In this document: one piece after another, positions 33,901 to 46,072 of the stretch | Position numbering within the stretch: the first letter of the stretch is position 1 | Layout: each line of letters begins with the position of its first letter | Assembly: GCA_005408345.1 (NCBI GenBank) | Contig: SEMN01000102.1 | Location: 372,001 to 436,000, forward strand | From: Macquaria australasica | Taxonomy: Eukaryota; Chordata; Actinopteri; Centrarchiformes; Percichthyidae | DNA length: 64,000 nt | Direction of reading: 5' to 3' | Notes under the pieces: model-generated | Told to the model about the DNA's origin: nothing | Seen by the model: only the letters and a program-made list of their open reading frames with translations | Databases searched by the model: none | Position numbers and translations under genes: made by a program

Positions 33901-35730
33901 CTTATGTTTGACTTTTTTTTAAATGCAAGACCCTCCCTATAATTATTAATATTTATATACTTTTATATTTATATCTTTGGACTAAGAAAAATTGCAACAC
34001 AAATCCTACTATCTTAAAATAATATTACAATGTTACATTAGTACAGTTTTTGCGCCAATAATGACTAAAAGTTAATGAAGAATTTAAGATGATATTCTTG
34101 AATTTAAAGCTTAGTATGTTAATGGGACAGTTATTTTCACATAGCACACACAATTAGAAGTGGAATTAGCAATTGCAAAAAACAAACAAACGTGCTACTA
34201 CATGTTACAACAGTTCTACAACAGCAATTGCTATTGCAAGTGAATGAGTTAAATAGGTGCCACCTCTGAGGCTGCTGAAGGGTTTTAGCCCCACAGTTTT
34301 TGTCACCACACCCGATTCCAAATTCTAAAATAAAGATGAGATGATGCCTGATATGTATGAAATCAGTGTCCGTCATAATCAAACCAATCACATTATGCTT
34401 GCGTCATATGGCTAGGCGTGTTGAGACTCAAAGGGGGTTGTTTCCTTTAGGCAGGTACATCAAAAACAGTGCACCATTAAATATCAAAACACAAGTTCTA
34501 TTAGCTACTACTTTATTTTGATGAGGAAAATCAAAGCCATGGCACATGGCAAAACCCTCCTTTAGAAGCCATTTTGTGATGTAACTATTTAATCTCTTTC
34601 AATTTCATTTTTTTTTTACGGGAAATTGCACAAGTGAAAAATGAAATAAAAAATAAATCTGGAAAGAGCAAAACTTAAAAGACACTCCCCTGCTTTCCCG
34701 CTAAAGAATTTAGGAAAAAGAAAAAGCATACAACCTTCCCCCTTTTCTGACCCTCCCTCCCCTCCTAATAATTTCTGCACAGTCCCTAAAACACATATTA
34801 CGGTAAGTGCAAGTTGGGTTACTTTTCATGGCCTATATCTTCCCTTCAAAATATATAATTCAATATATAACACAATACAATACATACAATACATAAGATA
34901 TAATTCTGTAATACTTGACTTTGGCTGATTAGTTCCAGCTTTAAGTTTCCATATCTGTAGGAAATCATATATAGACACTTCTCTACTGCTGTCTTGGAGC
35001 ACTTATAGTTACAACCACTAACTGCAAATTATTTTAACTACAAAATGAAGTGATATTGCTTCTCCTTTCATGCTGAACATCTGTACAGCAAGGTTTTTCA
35101 GTGCTCGCTTTATGTGACAGTGTTCACCTAACATTTAGACCCCCTAAAACCTGAGACTAATAGACAGGATTAGTGACATAAAATGACATTTTTATAGCTT
35201 AAACTCCTGACTACCTGGACTAGCAGATATTAAACGCATATCTGGTAGCACTTAGTGTTAAGTGGGACCAAGTGCTTATTAAGTTTCTGATGCTCTAAGT
35301 CCATGTCTGTTCCGGCCTGGGCTGATACGGGTTGCTAGGCCACGGTAAATGAACGCGGGTGGATTTGCGCTGGACTTAGACCCGGTTATCAGTAGTTCTC
35401 AGTTAATACGGCGCCACGGTGACATTGTCACTACTGTGCAACGATTGGCAATATTTGAATTTCCCATTAAGCTCCTCTTGCTGCTTGTGTTTTCATGTGG
35501 AACGTCCTCACCTGACTGGCCACTTCCCTCTCTGCAGAGACACAGCTATATTCTCCCTCCAACATTTCATTAGAAAAAGAGAAGGCTATTGTAAGAGCAT
35601 TCCATATCGCCCGTTGTTCACCTTCACATCCATATGTGACCTCCCCAATGTTTACTCCATGAACTTGTCAACATACACTCCTCAGAGGCTGCATCCTTTC
35701 AAAGGGCAAATATAAATAAGATGAGGGCAC
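33901..35730. other. AT-rich non-coding DNA, nothing identified
   Basis: It includes an ACAATACAATACATACAAT-type stretch near 34872-34896. No transposon termini or exons could be supported. Confidence 0.4.
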
Positions 35731-36060
35731 AGTATTCTGTGTTAATTCTGTGCAGACATTCATCAGAAAATTTGGCTTCTAAAATCAATTAAATCCTTTT
35801 CACACAAGGTTGAGATAAAAGATAGGGTAGTGAAAGCAGATATGAAGCAGATGAACCCCTCTAATTCAAAGATGTGCATTCATTTGGCTGGCTTGTAGAG
35901 ACAAAATACCCAAGGTCTTTCTGTTACGGCCAATTATATTAGATCTTCCTCATCCTCCGCATTATCTTGACTTTTGAGGTGAGGTTTGAGGTAAATGAAG
36001 CCCCTCTGCTTCTCTTGGCCCCTAGATTCTTACTTAGGTAGGAAATATCTATGGACAGTT
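35731..36060. promoter_or_regulatory. Candidate conserved regulatory block
   Basis: A repeat-free block with AAAATCAATTAAATCC near 35780, GGCCAATTATATTAGATC near 35928 and GCATTATCTTGACTTTTGAG near 35959. Inference from composition. Confidence 0.3.
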
Positions 36061-38089
36061 ATTTAATTTCATGCAATTCATAAACTCTATCTGCAAATTA
36101 ATTTCTTTTTAGCACAATTGTAGCATTTTGAAAGTTCATCTTTTCTCCTTCAGTGTGACTGTGAACTTCATCTCTTGTACAAGCTGAATACGACTGATGT
36201 TCTGTGTTAATGGCAAAATCTCACTTCATTGAATGGCTTGTGCCTTTTATGAACGACACACAGTGCTTTGAGTCTTTTCTAGTTCAAGTCTAATATTTAG
36301 TGCAATCACTAAAATAATTGCAATTGTAACTGATCTGCATGTTATCTAAAATACAACCATTATTAAGTTGAAGTTTTCGTACAGCCTACTTTACTTATTT
36401 TTTATTGTTTCATTATGTGCAACTCATTGTAATTCTATTGCAATTTCTTTATCAGTGTCTCACTGGGCTGTCAACTGGAGCTGTCTGAGTGTGCATAGTG
36501 CGCTGCTTCTAAAAGTGTGAGTTGGTTTTTTAAACAGGTATAGTTACGGACTCATTTTCACTTTGTGCGTGCGATTTGGAGAAATCTGAAAAATGGTTTT
36601 ATCATTAGGTCATCAGAGTTAGTCTTTCTAAGGCTAAATACATCAATTCTGTTCAGTTCTGATTGATATAACCTGTTCATCCAAGACTTAACTGGCTGCT
36701 TACAATATTATTTACATTTCTCTTTGGTATATTGATGACAGTAAGTGCTTTAGCTTTGTTAGGATAAGGATGTTTTTGCATTGGTGAAGAAATACAAGAC
36801 TACGTATTTTGGGCACAAAATGTGATAAAAAATGTTATCCTTTGACATTTTGTGTTCACCAAATTCATTATTTCTTGCAACAAGCAGTCATAGCATAGTT
36901 TTTCTTTAGTAAATTGTATTTAATATGCAAAATGTTTTATGCTAATTTTTAGATTGAATAACTAGTGGCGTCAACCATTACATTGATTACAGGCAGAGGG
37001 AGAAGTGATGCTTGTTCTTAAAGACAGTTTGACTTTATTGACCCTTTTCTGTTACTCAAGTGAAACATAAAACTTTAATATATTTTATAAAAGTTTAAAT
37101 TTCAGTTTGTCTGTATTACAATCCAAGAGAGATGGCCCCAGAGTCGTCTTCTGCAGGTAGCATTTTGTAACTCAGTGTTAATCTAAACACTGAAGTTCTG
37201 TTGCTCTATTCCTGTTTAGGTGTGTTTCTAGTGATAAAAGGAGGAGGGCCCTTTAATTGCACATTTATCTTTGAAACTGTAACAGCTATAGGGAGGTCTT
37301 CAAGGACACACAGTCTTCCAAGAGGTGAAGATCAGATTACAAGGCTGAGAGCAGGAAGCTGCACTGAGATTATTTGTTATTGATTAAATTGGCTATTGCA
37401 ATTTCAAAACAATTCTTATCCAAAAGAATAAGTATAGACACTGTCATATCTTCCCAAGAAATAAGCTAAACACATTGCAGGGATCTGTAGCACTGATGAG
37501 GCCAGACTGAGCCACATCATGCCATTCCCTGATAATGGCAACAATTACAGCTGATCAATATAAATCCAAATTACCCCCCTTCAAAATGGCATAATTAACA
37601 TGGTTGGAGACACACCCCTTACTCAGAAATGGTGGTTAGCCCTGTTGTAGTTGACAATGCAAATAACTGTTCCAAAGAGAGCCAGTGAACTAGCAGCATG
37701 TCACATCATGTATTTGTATGCATCACAGTGCAACTGAAGTTCAAGTTAAAATACTAAGTATATCTAACTATATGTAAGTATTAAGTATCATCATTTTTCT
37801 CCCTTTTCCATAAAGGCACTGTCCAAATTGAAAAGGGCAGCTTCAGTTAAAATACAATCGAATACAGTTATGTGGAGAAACAGTTATTACAGAATGAAAC
37901 TTCCTATCTGTCTTGTTAGAGTTGTGTGTATTGAGTAACAAAGTAATTGTAATGAATTAATAATATCAGTTGTCAAACAAATAAATCCTTAAAATTCTTG
38001 AGCTTAATGAATATTTGTATGTATTATATAATATATTTATCTGCATATCAAATGACTGTGTAATGTGAAAAGCGTAGTCATCTGACTCC
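36061..38089. other. AT-rich, repeat-poor non-coding DNA
   Basis: No gene or transposon termini were recognised. A possible unique core lies at 37480-37720 (CCCTGATAATGGCAACAATT). Confidence 0.35.
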
Positions 38090-38335
38090 GTAGTTCTCCT
38101 CAGCTCTGAGTTTTAGCGTCTTAGTGGAGCATTTAGCTGCCAAAGAGCCACTGTTTTTCTCAGCCGTTGGTGGAGACCAAAAGAGAGCTAAAAGGAGAGT
38201 GAATATTAGAGTTAAATTAGTCGGGTGGCTAGAGAAACAACTCCAAATGAATGCTAATGTTGCTCTGTGTCTGCTGAATGTGTAAATGGGCAACTGTGTG
38301 CTAACACATTCATCATATCAACTTTAGGCTATAAG
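38090..38335 (+). repeat. Dispersed repeat A, plus copy
   Basis: GCCAAAGAGCCACTGTTTTT, GTTGGTGGAGACCAAAAGAG and AAGGAGAGTGAATATTAG also occur, with scattered substitutions, in reverse complement at 52322-52515. The alignment continues through CAACTCCAAATGAATGCTAA and TGTTGCTCT. It belongs to a repeat I recall as common in percomorphs; class unknown. Confidence 0.65.
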
Positions 38336-38999
38336 CTAATAATTTGCCAATGTTCTTGTTGCTCCAGAGTGGCCAAAAAAACCATATCACACTTCGCTAT
38401 CTTGAGAATTTAGCACGTTTTTCAAAGAAAATAAACTCAACAACACGGTTCCACCCAACCCCGGTCATTTTAGCCGCAGCTCAAACAACATTTACATTAG
38501 CCAGTGTAAGCTAGTCCATCTGAGCTAAAGGTAAGCTAGCTTTACTCATTTAGTTAGTTGTCAAACTACTACTGTCAAAACAGTTCAATCAGTGTTCAGT
38601 AAGTGGATCTGATGACAGTAACAGCACACTCCTCTGAATTATAACACAGCGTTCGATTGTTTAGATGCAGTGAAGACTTGAAGAGTTCAAGTGCAAAGTT
38701 TCTTTTGGTTCAGTATTTTTCACAGAGTGGAAGTCAGGCCTGTAGTTCTTCATTAGTCAGCAGAACGCTGACATGCGCACTAGTCTCAGCGAATCGCTCT
38801 AGACTTCCTAAGCTGATGTTTCCCATTCTTTCACTGTTCTCCTCAGTGACAATTCTTATTAAGAAGCCCTGCGGTGGAACTTTCCTTCCTTCTCGGATCA
38901 TGAGTACTTAATTATATGCCCTCTTTTTCTATCCCAGCATATTTTTTTGGGCGGCTGGGTGGTGGCGGGGAGTTACTCCTTTTTTACAAATGAATGTGA
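38336..38999. other. Non-coding DNA, possibly repeat-derived
   Basis: The part 38340-38540 (CTGAGCTAAAGGTAAGCTAG) may continue the neighbouring repeat. The frame at 38657-38911 has no domain. Confidence 0.35.
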
Positions 39000-39560
39000 T
39001 GACACTTTAATAGCAGGGTGTTCTCAGGTATAGACGTACAATGGCTGCTCATTGAGTGTGGTGGGCTGGGGCCGGTGGCATTGTGAGTTATGTGCCCCCG
39101 CCCCCCATAAGAGCCAACCAAAATAGATCTGTAGATAGCCTTTCTGAGCGCGCTGAGTGTTTATCTACACTGCAGGGCCCTGTGGAGTGCATGATGGATC
39201 TGTAGTGATCAGTTAAAACCACATTGATGATAAACTAATGAATCAAGGCCTGCATTAATCACACCGCAGCCCGCACAGAAAGACGAATGGAAATGCAAAA
39301 GTTCCATGCTAATGATGAACTACTAACAATTTGGTGGTGGACAAGGAGAGAGGGAAAATTACACACCGGCGTTTCATGCATAATCTCGGAAGATATTAAT
39401 ATTTCACCTCCACCCGCCTCCCCTGCTCAATGTTGCTGCCTTTAGAGGCATAATCAAATTTCATTACCAACCAAACCGACATGATTAAACAGAACAGAGT
39501 CTGAGTTCAGAGCCTCACACTGCGGCACACGTTGGCTGCCACTCAGAGACGTCTCCACCC
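39000..39560. promoter_or_regulatory. Candidate conserved regulatory block
   Basis: A repeat-free interval with GAGTGTTTATCTACACTGC near 39155, AATGAATCAAGGCCTGCATT near 39237, AATGCTAATGATGAAC near 39307 and CATGCATAATCTCGG near 39376. Balanced composition, no convincing frames, and many homeodomain cores suggest an enhancer cluster. Conservation not measured. Confidence 0.35.
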
Positions 39561-40544
39561 CCTTCATCATTCACAAACCCCCCCTCCACCCCACCCCTTT
39601 GCCCCAGCGTGGCCCCACTGGCTCACACAGATCCAAATCAGCATTTCATGACCGGCCTCACATCTATGACCACACGTTTACTCTGCTTGTGCCTTTATCT
39701 GTCAGTCATGTGAGTCCCTCTGAGGAGCAGCTCGTCTGGAGATTCTGCCGTCGACGGCCTCCCTTGAAAGCCTCAGTGGATGGCTGGTTTCTCTTAGGCG
39801 GGATAACACCGCCTGTCTGCTTAAAGACAACAGTCGTACAGTGAATATCTGCCTTGTAGCACGTCTTACATGTTGCTAAAATACCACGATGTACCATGAA
39901 ATATTGTGTGTGGAGTGTAGCACCGCATAAAAAAAGGTGAAATTAAATATTAAAACTGTGAATTCTTCTGAGCATGTCTCGTGTAAGAGCATGATTCATG
40001 CCATGTAGCATTAGGTGAGATAAGCCTGTGAGACTCTTGATCAGTGCCTTACAGGAAATTCTGTTTCTGATGTGAAACTCGCATTAGAGCTTCCTCTCCT
40101 TCGCATCGCAGCAGTTGTCCTGCGTTCTTTCGTCCACTCTGCGATGCCACAGTTAATTTCTGTTTGGCTTGATCGTGGTCGTGTGGAGAGTAAGATGCTC
40201 CCATTTCTGCCCCGGGGTTGGGGTTGATTCCACTCTGCTCTTTTGCTCCGCTGACCCTTCCAGTTGCCCGTAATCTCGCCCATCACACTTCAGGAGAGCT
40301 GCTGTTTCCTTTTCTTCCTCTCCTCTGTTTTTTTTCTTTATTCATTAACTTAACACAGGATCATATGTGTACCCTCCTGTGAATGTGTGTGATGTGGAAT
40401 AAAAGGGATATTATATATATTTTTTTGTATCTGTCATTTTCTTTCTATCTCCCATATGACTTCTTAATCCATCTGAATGCATAGAAGATAATGTTTTGGG
40501 CGAAATAACATAAGAGGAAAGATAGACTCCCAAGGACCAATATC
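39561..40544. other. Non-coding DNA, nothing identified
   Basis: C-rich tracts occur near 39579-39599. Frames on both strands overlap at 39599-39897 and lack domains. Confidence 0.4.
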
Positions 40545-40730
40545 TTTATTGCTTGGAGGATAAACGGATTATGTCAGCCATTTTCTGCTGCTGACAGCTT
40601 TTCTTATTAACCGATTTTATTTTTAATCTGCCAAGGAAGAAATGCGGTTTTATGTCACAATAAAACGCTGGTCACATCTAATGCTGCCCTCAAACAAACA
40701 GATTTCTTAAAGCCTTGCTGGGAAATTTGA
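40545..40730. promoter_or_regulatory. Candidate conserved regulatory block
   Basis: A repeat-free segment with GGATAAACGGATTATGTCAG and TATTAACCGATTTTATTTTT, immediately upstream of a GGT/G-rich tract. Low-confidence inference. Confidence 0.25.
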
Positions 40731-40758
40731 AATAACTTTAAAGAGGGGTTTTGGGGAA

Positions 40759-40797
40759 AAGGGTGGTGGTGGTGGTGGTGGTGGAAGGGGGGGGGGT
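40759..40797 (+). repeat. (GGT)n microsatellite plus G run
   Basis: About eight GGT units are followed by GGAA and a run of about ten G, giving quadruplex potential. It produces the valine-rich start of the frame at 40751-41164, which is therefore not a credible gene. Confidence 0.85.
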
Positions 40798-41149
40798 CTT
40801 CATCCACAAGCTTGTTCGACTGAGGAGTAAAAGATTTTTAAAGTCCTTCACAGTTGTATTCTCCTTTTTAAATATTTATTTCTTTATTTTGCTGATCTCC
40901 GTAGAAAAAAAGGCTTCCATCATGACAAAGTGGCTTGTGTGTGGGCTGTCTGCTGTGTCCATTCATGCAGCTTGCATTAGGATAACACAAAGAATGCAGC
41001 ACATGCTTCACTTTACACCAATAAGTGTGTGTAAGAAGGTAGCTGTAAAGCTTCAAAAAACCCAAACTGGACTGCCTGATTGCTTTTATTTCTTTCTTTA
41101 CCATCACTTAAAATCAGACCCACTATCTCAGGTGTGTCCTGTTCAGCTC

Positions 41150-41540
41150 CTTCCCCTCACTTAAGTGTGTGCAGGAGATTCTGGGGATCATCTAAAATGA
41201 AACCATTTGGCCAGATTTATATGGAGGGGTGTTGGGTGTATGGTGCCAGGGAGCTATCATTAACCCCAGGGCTTTAGCGCTCCCTGCTCTCTCATTTCAT
41301 GCTCGTGATCTGAGGGTGTGAATTAGCCATCGCCCCGGGCAACCCAACTTAGTTACCGGCTGGACAACATGAAAGCAATACACAGAGCTGCATAAAGAAT
41401 CCTCTCAAAGCCCCCCCCCATCCCTTCCCTCACCCTCTCTCCTCCACACCCTACATCCCTACCTTCTCCTGAGGGACTGAGGGGGGATACCCGTGTCATG
41501 TCTATAATGGACAAGTGGCAGGTTCACCTTTGCCTGGGCT
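41150..41540. promoter_or_regulatory. Candidate conserved regulatory block
   Basis: A repeat-free block with GCCAGATTTATATGGAGG near 41210, CTATCATTAACCCCAGGGC near 41253 and GTGTGAATTAGCCATCGCC near 41316. A C-rich run lies at 41410-41420. Inference only. Confidence 0.3.
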
Positions 41541-42539
41541 GGGGGAGCTTAGAGTAAAAATATTATGATTTACTTGGTGATGTTCACATACATTAAAGCT
41601 TACAGTAAGTCACTGAGGATAAGTAAAGTAATGTAATGTTGACATGATAACAAAAAAATACATTCAAAGTCTTGAAAACATCATGAAACACAGATTGTGC
41701 TAAGCGAGAGGAACATCATTCTTCATTTTTATGAGCACAAAGAAATTAGCATGCACTGATTTTCTTTTAAATTGGATGTTTTAAATTCTTGCACAACTGA
41801 TTTCCTCTTCCTGTGTGCTTCCTAAATGTGCAGAGAAAGCCACAAAAATATTCAGAAAGATTCGATCGAGAGGTAATGTATTTTTCCAGCCATATATACC
41901 TACATTCACTTAACCTGTGTGACCATAAAGCAAATGCAATACTATATACTGTAAGTCTATATTTTTATGAAAGTATTGCAGGATTTTAAATGGATTTGGT
42001 TTGTGTATGCACTGAACCAGCTGATGGAATAACAACACTGTTCATTCAGGAAGGGATGATTGAGCTCGATACTGTGTGTACTGTGTGTGTGTGTGCTGCT
42101 GCTGCTGCTGGAGTAATACTGACATCAGTGCAGATATGGAGGCAGACACCTGAATCAAGTCGCATGTCATTAAGGGATCCAAATTCTTCACAAATACCCA
42201 TGACTCCGTGCTGACACACTCTGTCGCAGGCAACAGTTTCCCCTAAGAAGGAGCAATATCGACTCCTGTTTAAATGTTTATTGGAATCTTGCACATTTAT
42301 GGAGGCAAAAATAAGGTACAGTGTGTAAATGCACCGTTCAAACCTCACATGGCAAGTTTCCTTTCCCTTTTCCTCCTCTTGAACATGTTAACTTTTAATA
42401 AAATTTCATCACACGGACATTGAAATAATTATTTGCACCAATTCCACATTCTCAGCACACTTTGCTAAAAATTTTTTTAATGCATTTTATTAAAGTTAGT
42501 ACATACTGTACATACACAATGATGTTTTGTCATTTAGTA
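41541..42539. other. AT-rich non-coding DNA with GT/GCT microsatellite
   Basis: A short GT run and GCT triplets lie at 42081-42110. No gene was seen; the frames across 41990-42348 are driven by the microsatellite. Confidence 0.4.
42081..42110. repeat. Compound (GT)n(GCT)n microsatellite
   Basis: About seven GT units pass directly into five GCT units. Confidence 0.85.
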
Positions 42540-42760
42540 GTAGTATTATTTTTTTTAGTAGTAGTATTTTTATTCAGTCATCATACATAATACAGTAAGT
42601 ATAAACAATATAAACAGTATAAACAAAAACAACAGTCTATGTATTAATAAATGACTGAACAGGCTCAGGCAGCTGCAGAAAGCTTATATATGCCTAACCT
42701 ACATTCTTATCTATTTAAGCTACCCTCCTAAAGGAAAACAAAAGGAAAAGAATCATTCAC
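42540..42760 (-). repeat. Possible LINE 3' tail
   Basis: On the minus strand the order CTTTAGGAGGGTAGCTTAAA, GCCTGTTCAGTCATTTATTA and TATGACTGAATAAAA-like text (from 42570) resembles the tail of a fish LINE with an AATAAA signal. No reverse transcriptase is present. Family not certain. Confidence 0.35.
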
Positions 42761-43272
42761 ACTTGTAACCCTCAAAAATAGCTGAAATTGATGTCAATAA
42801 CTTTGAATTGTTCCTTGGATTCTCGACTGTGAGCTGCTTATGGCAACACGAGTGCCGCCTCCTCCTCTGTGTTAGTGACAGCACCCCTGATGTCTCCTCC
42901 AGCCACACTGGGGCGCTGCTTTTTGGAAGCAGCACCCCCAGTGGCCTGATATGCTGATCAGTGTATGAATACAAGCATCAGAATGTTTCCTTTCTGCCCT
43001 TGAAGCCATTACATGCAGTGGTTAAAGTAGGTGTTACTTTATGACCATGATTGATGATATTTTTTCAAAACAGGTTAATGTGTCCTGATGAATATGATTC
43101 ATTTGTCATCCACTACTAATAAAATAGCATTAAAGTACCATTAGATCATTGTCAAGAAAACATCTTAACATGGCTATATTAACCTGCTAGGGGGCCCCTG
43201 GGGCAAAAAAGAGTTGCAGGGCCCCCATTGTCCCTCACTGTACATCTGCAACTACATTAATTATTATTACAT
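42761..43272. other. Non-coding DNA, nothing identified
   Basis: No feature could be supported. Confidence 0.4.
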
Positions 43273-43568
43273 TATTAGATTATTTCATCGCCAGAGATTT
43301 TTTTAGCTACACTTTTGTTTTTTGTTTAATCATTTAAGTAATATTTTTAAGCAAAAATGTCCCAATATTTTCTGGTTCCATCGTCTCAAATATGAACATT
43401 TGCTGTTTTTTTTAGTCGTCTCTAATGGTACACTCAATGTCTTTGGGTTTTTGACTGTTGGTCGAACGAAACAGTCAATTTAAATATTTTTTGGCTTTGG
43501 CCAATTGTAATGGGCATTTTTCTTTTTTCTTCACACTTTATTGTCATTAATTGACTTCATTAATTGTG
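43273..43568 (-). mobile_element. AGGGCTGCA-family MITE, decayed
   Basis: GATTATTTCATCGCCAGAG, AATATTTTCTGGTTCCATCG and ATGTCTTTGGGTTTTTGACT match the family in reverse. Terminal repeats are lost. Confidence 0.5.
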
Positions 43569-44199
43569 TCCCTGTTGGGTTCATAATCCCCAATTCATCC
43601 TGTTTTAACTATAATGGGCCTTAAGCATGGACAGTTCCTGGATCACTATGTCTCGTATGAAAAAAACATTGTAACAGTATCCACTTTTACATGATTTAAA
43701 GTGACATCCAGTTTTAAATCAGTTCAAAAGAGCACATTTAGAACCAGACTGGTTGGAGTAGATGAAGGGGCTTTTGAGCTCATCTGATGGGGACAAAAGC
43801 AGTTTGGAACCACTACTCTACAATACCAGGGCCAGAAGATTAGGTAATGACTTAGTTGATATTGTACTTTAGTGCTGCAGATTTTTAATGAATCAAATTA
43901 CGTACAACCAAGTGATTTGGAGAAAACCCTGGGCTTTTACGGCCTGTTTTCCCGGTTGGTGATCTAACCTTGGATCTATTTTACAAACTTCTTCAAAAAT
44001 GAGAATATCTTTGATTATTTCTTTGCACATAAATGCATGCGGTTGTAAATTCCCTATGTAACCTATATTTATTTTTGACATGGTGCCATTTCTCCACTTG
44101 GCATGTTTATTTAAGCAGTGCTTATTAAAACTATTCAGTGATGACGATCAGTCTTATCTGCAGAAAGGAAAGCAGTGGAAGAAACATTGAGAGAATTAG
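43569..44199. other. Non-coding DNA, nothing identified
   Basis: No gene or repeat was assigned. Confidence 0.4.
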
Positions 44200-45045
44200 T
44201 GCAGATAGATTCCTTCCCTATCATTAATAACAATCCTCCTCATTTTCTCTTCAGACTTTCAGATGTTTGCATATCATTTGTGTTTTTAATTGGTGAAGTT
44301 TGATTAAACCCAGCCCCTAGTGTTATATGGCATTAGGCGCTGCCATATGTTTAGTTGTGTGCAGATACCCATTTCCATAATCATTTTGCCTGTTTGAGGC
44401 GCTCGCCTATTTGCCGCACAGCTTTGATTGCATCTGCCTCAACTTAAACGACGCCGTGTGAGTTTTTCCGTTCATCGCTGTGACCTTTAATCTGCGACTT
44501 ACAGAATGCTCCCATCTATCATGGTTGTCACTTTGAAATTCCTAATCTCGTCTGAAAAGTCTTTACAAGTGCAGCTGGATTACTCTGTGATAATTAATCA
44601 TATTCAAATGCATGAAAACAAATTTTGTTTACATATTTGCGATCACCTAAAATGAGAAAAATGAGGGAGGAGTGCGCAGCCCTGTGAGTTAGGTGAGGTG
44701 TGTATTTGCATAACATTTAGTTTAAACAAGCGAGCAGGGAGTGATTTGTTTAGAGCGCTGAGATGAACAGGGGCATGTGCTTATCTCATTTTTCATTCAA
44801 ATTATATTCAGATCAGAGCATTTTATTTTACTTATTATATTTCTTACAGGCAGAGTCATTAATTTGACAGGTTATGTTCATTTTAGAAATAAACTCATGT
44901 CGACGAATCCCAGCAATGATTTCCTATGCATTTTGATAGGCTGAAATGCAAATGATATTGTACAGCGTTACACCAAAGGCAGGCTAAAGTTAATCTGCTT
45001 CATCACGCAAGCAACAGGGGCCAGTTTTTGTTTCCCAACTTACAG
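44200..45045. promoter_or_regulatory. Strongest candidate conserved regulatory block
   Basis: About 850 bases without repeats or useful frames. Visible words: TGATAATTAATCA (44588-44600, a homeodomain double site), TTTGCATA (44705-44712), GTTTAAACAA (44720-44729, forkhead-like), ATGCAAAT (44946-44953, exact octamer) and CGACTTACAGAATGCTCCC near 44494. Composition is even across the block. By analogy with conserved elements around developmental transcription-factor genes this is a probable enhancer cluster. The target gene is unknown. Confidence 0.4.
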
Positions 45046-45363
45046 ATTTGTTGAGTCGAGTCAAATGTGAAATTCAGTTTTTGTGCAATACAACTAATCC
45101 TTCTCTGCTTTTGGAGTAATTACACTTCTGCCTTGATTCCATGCATGTCATTATCTCACAATAAAGGCTTACACTGAACTGCTACACACTCACCACCCAA
45201 ATATACTGTATATAGGACATCTACAGTGCCATATAAATACATTGTGCACTGCTTTCTTTCTTCTATCAATCAGCCAGTTCTGATAATAATGTTACCACCA
45301 TAGTGAAACCAACGTTTGACCTGCCATTTTGAAATGTTCTGTTACTAGCATTACAAGTAAACT
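45046..45363. other. AT-rich non-coding DNA, nothing identified
   Basis: A spacer before a TIR transposon. Confidence 0.4.
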
Positions 45364-46072
45364 ATAGAGTGCTGCAGCAATGAGTCCTAAAACCTGGAAA
45401 CGAGTCAGCATTTTTGCACTTCCGGTTCCCTCGTCTCAAAGTCAGTGGGTTTCTTGAATGGGTTTTTGGTTAGATGCCTGAAATAAGGTCTGTGGTTAAC
45501 AGAGATTTTCACGCTTTGTTTTATAACATAAAATACGTCACTAAATACCCCACCCGTGAATTTTGAAGCTTTTACGTGTCTTAAAAAAGGCGGTTGCTAA
45601 CAAGTGGCTAAATGAGACTACAGAGGTTGTCGGGGACACAGAAACTCATCTACTCACTCGTCTGCATTTACAGCCTCTGTTATTCTATTATAACTACTCT
45701 AACTCAAACTTTCTGAAAGGCTTTTGTAGAAGAAGTAAGCTCGCAAATCGAAATTACAAGTTGGAAGCTTAGTGGGGGTGACGTTGAAGTCATGTGACCG
45801 TGGTGTAGTTGGTTTATAGCCTAACGTTAGCTTTTTACTTCTGGCGATTGCATTTACGTTTCAAAAATCATAAAAGTGGTGTTCATTTGTGAAGATTATC
45901 TTGCTGAACAAAACGTGTAAGTGTCATAAACTGTTGTTTGCCACAGAGCTTATTTTCTGCAACAATCCAAAATCCAATGAAAAAAATCCCATTGACTTTT
46001 TGTGGAGGGAACCAGGGCGATGCTAACTTCCGGGTTGACCTACAAAAATACGTCATCCCTGCAGCACTCTAT
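45364..46072. mobile_element. 709-bp TIR element without coding capacity
   Basis: The left end ATAGAGTGCTGCAG (45364-45377) is exactly repeated in reverse at 46059-46072 (CTGCAGCACTCTAT). Near the right end GGAGGGAACCAGGGCGATG and CTTCCGGGTTGACCTACAAA match a very common percomorph MITE in memory. No target duplication was clear. The frame at 45563-45772 is repeat sequence. Confidence 0.7.

Noticed and set aside
40751..41164. A 137-codon plus-strand frame
   Set aside because: It starts in a GGT repeat that gives poly-valine, and the rest has no domain.
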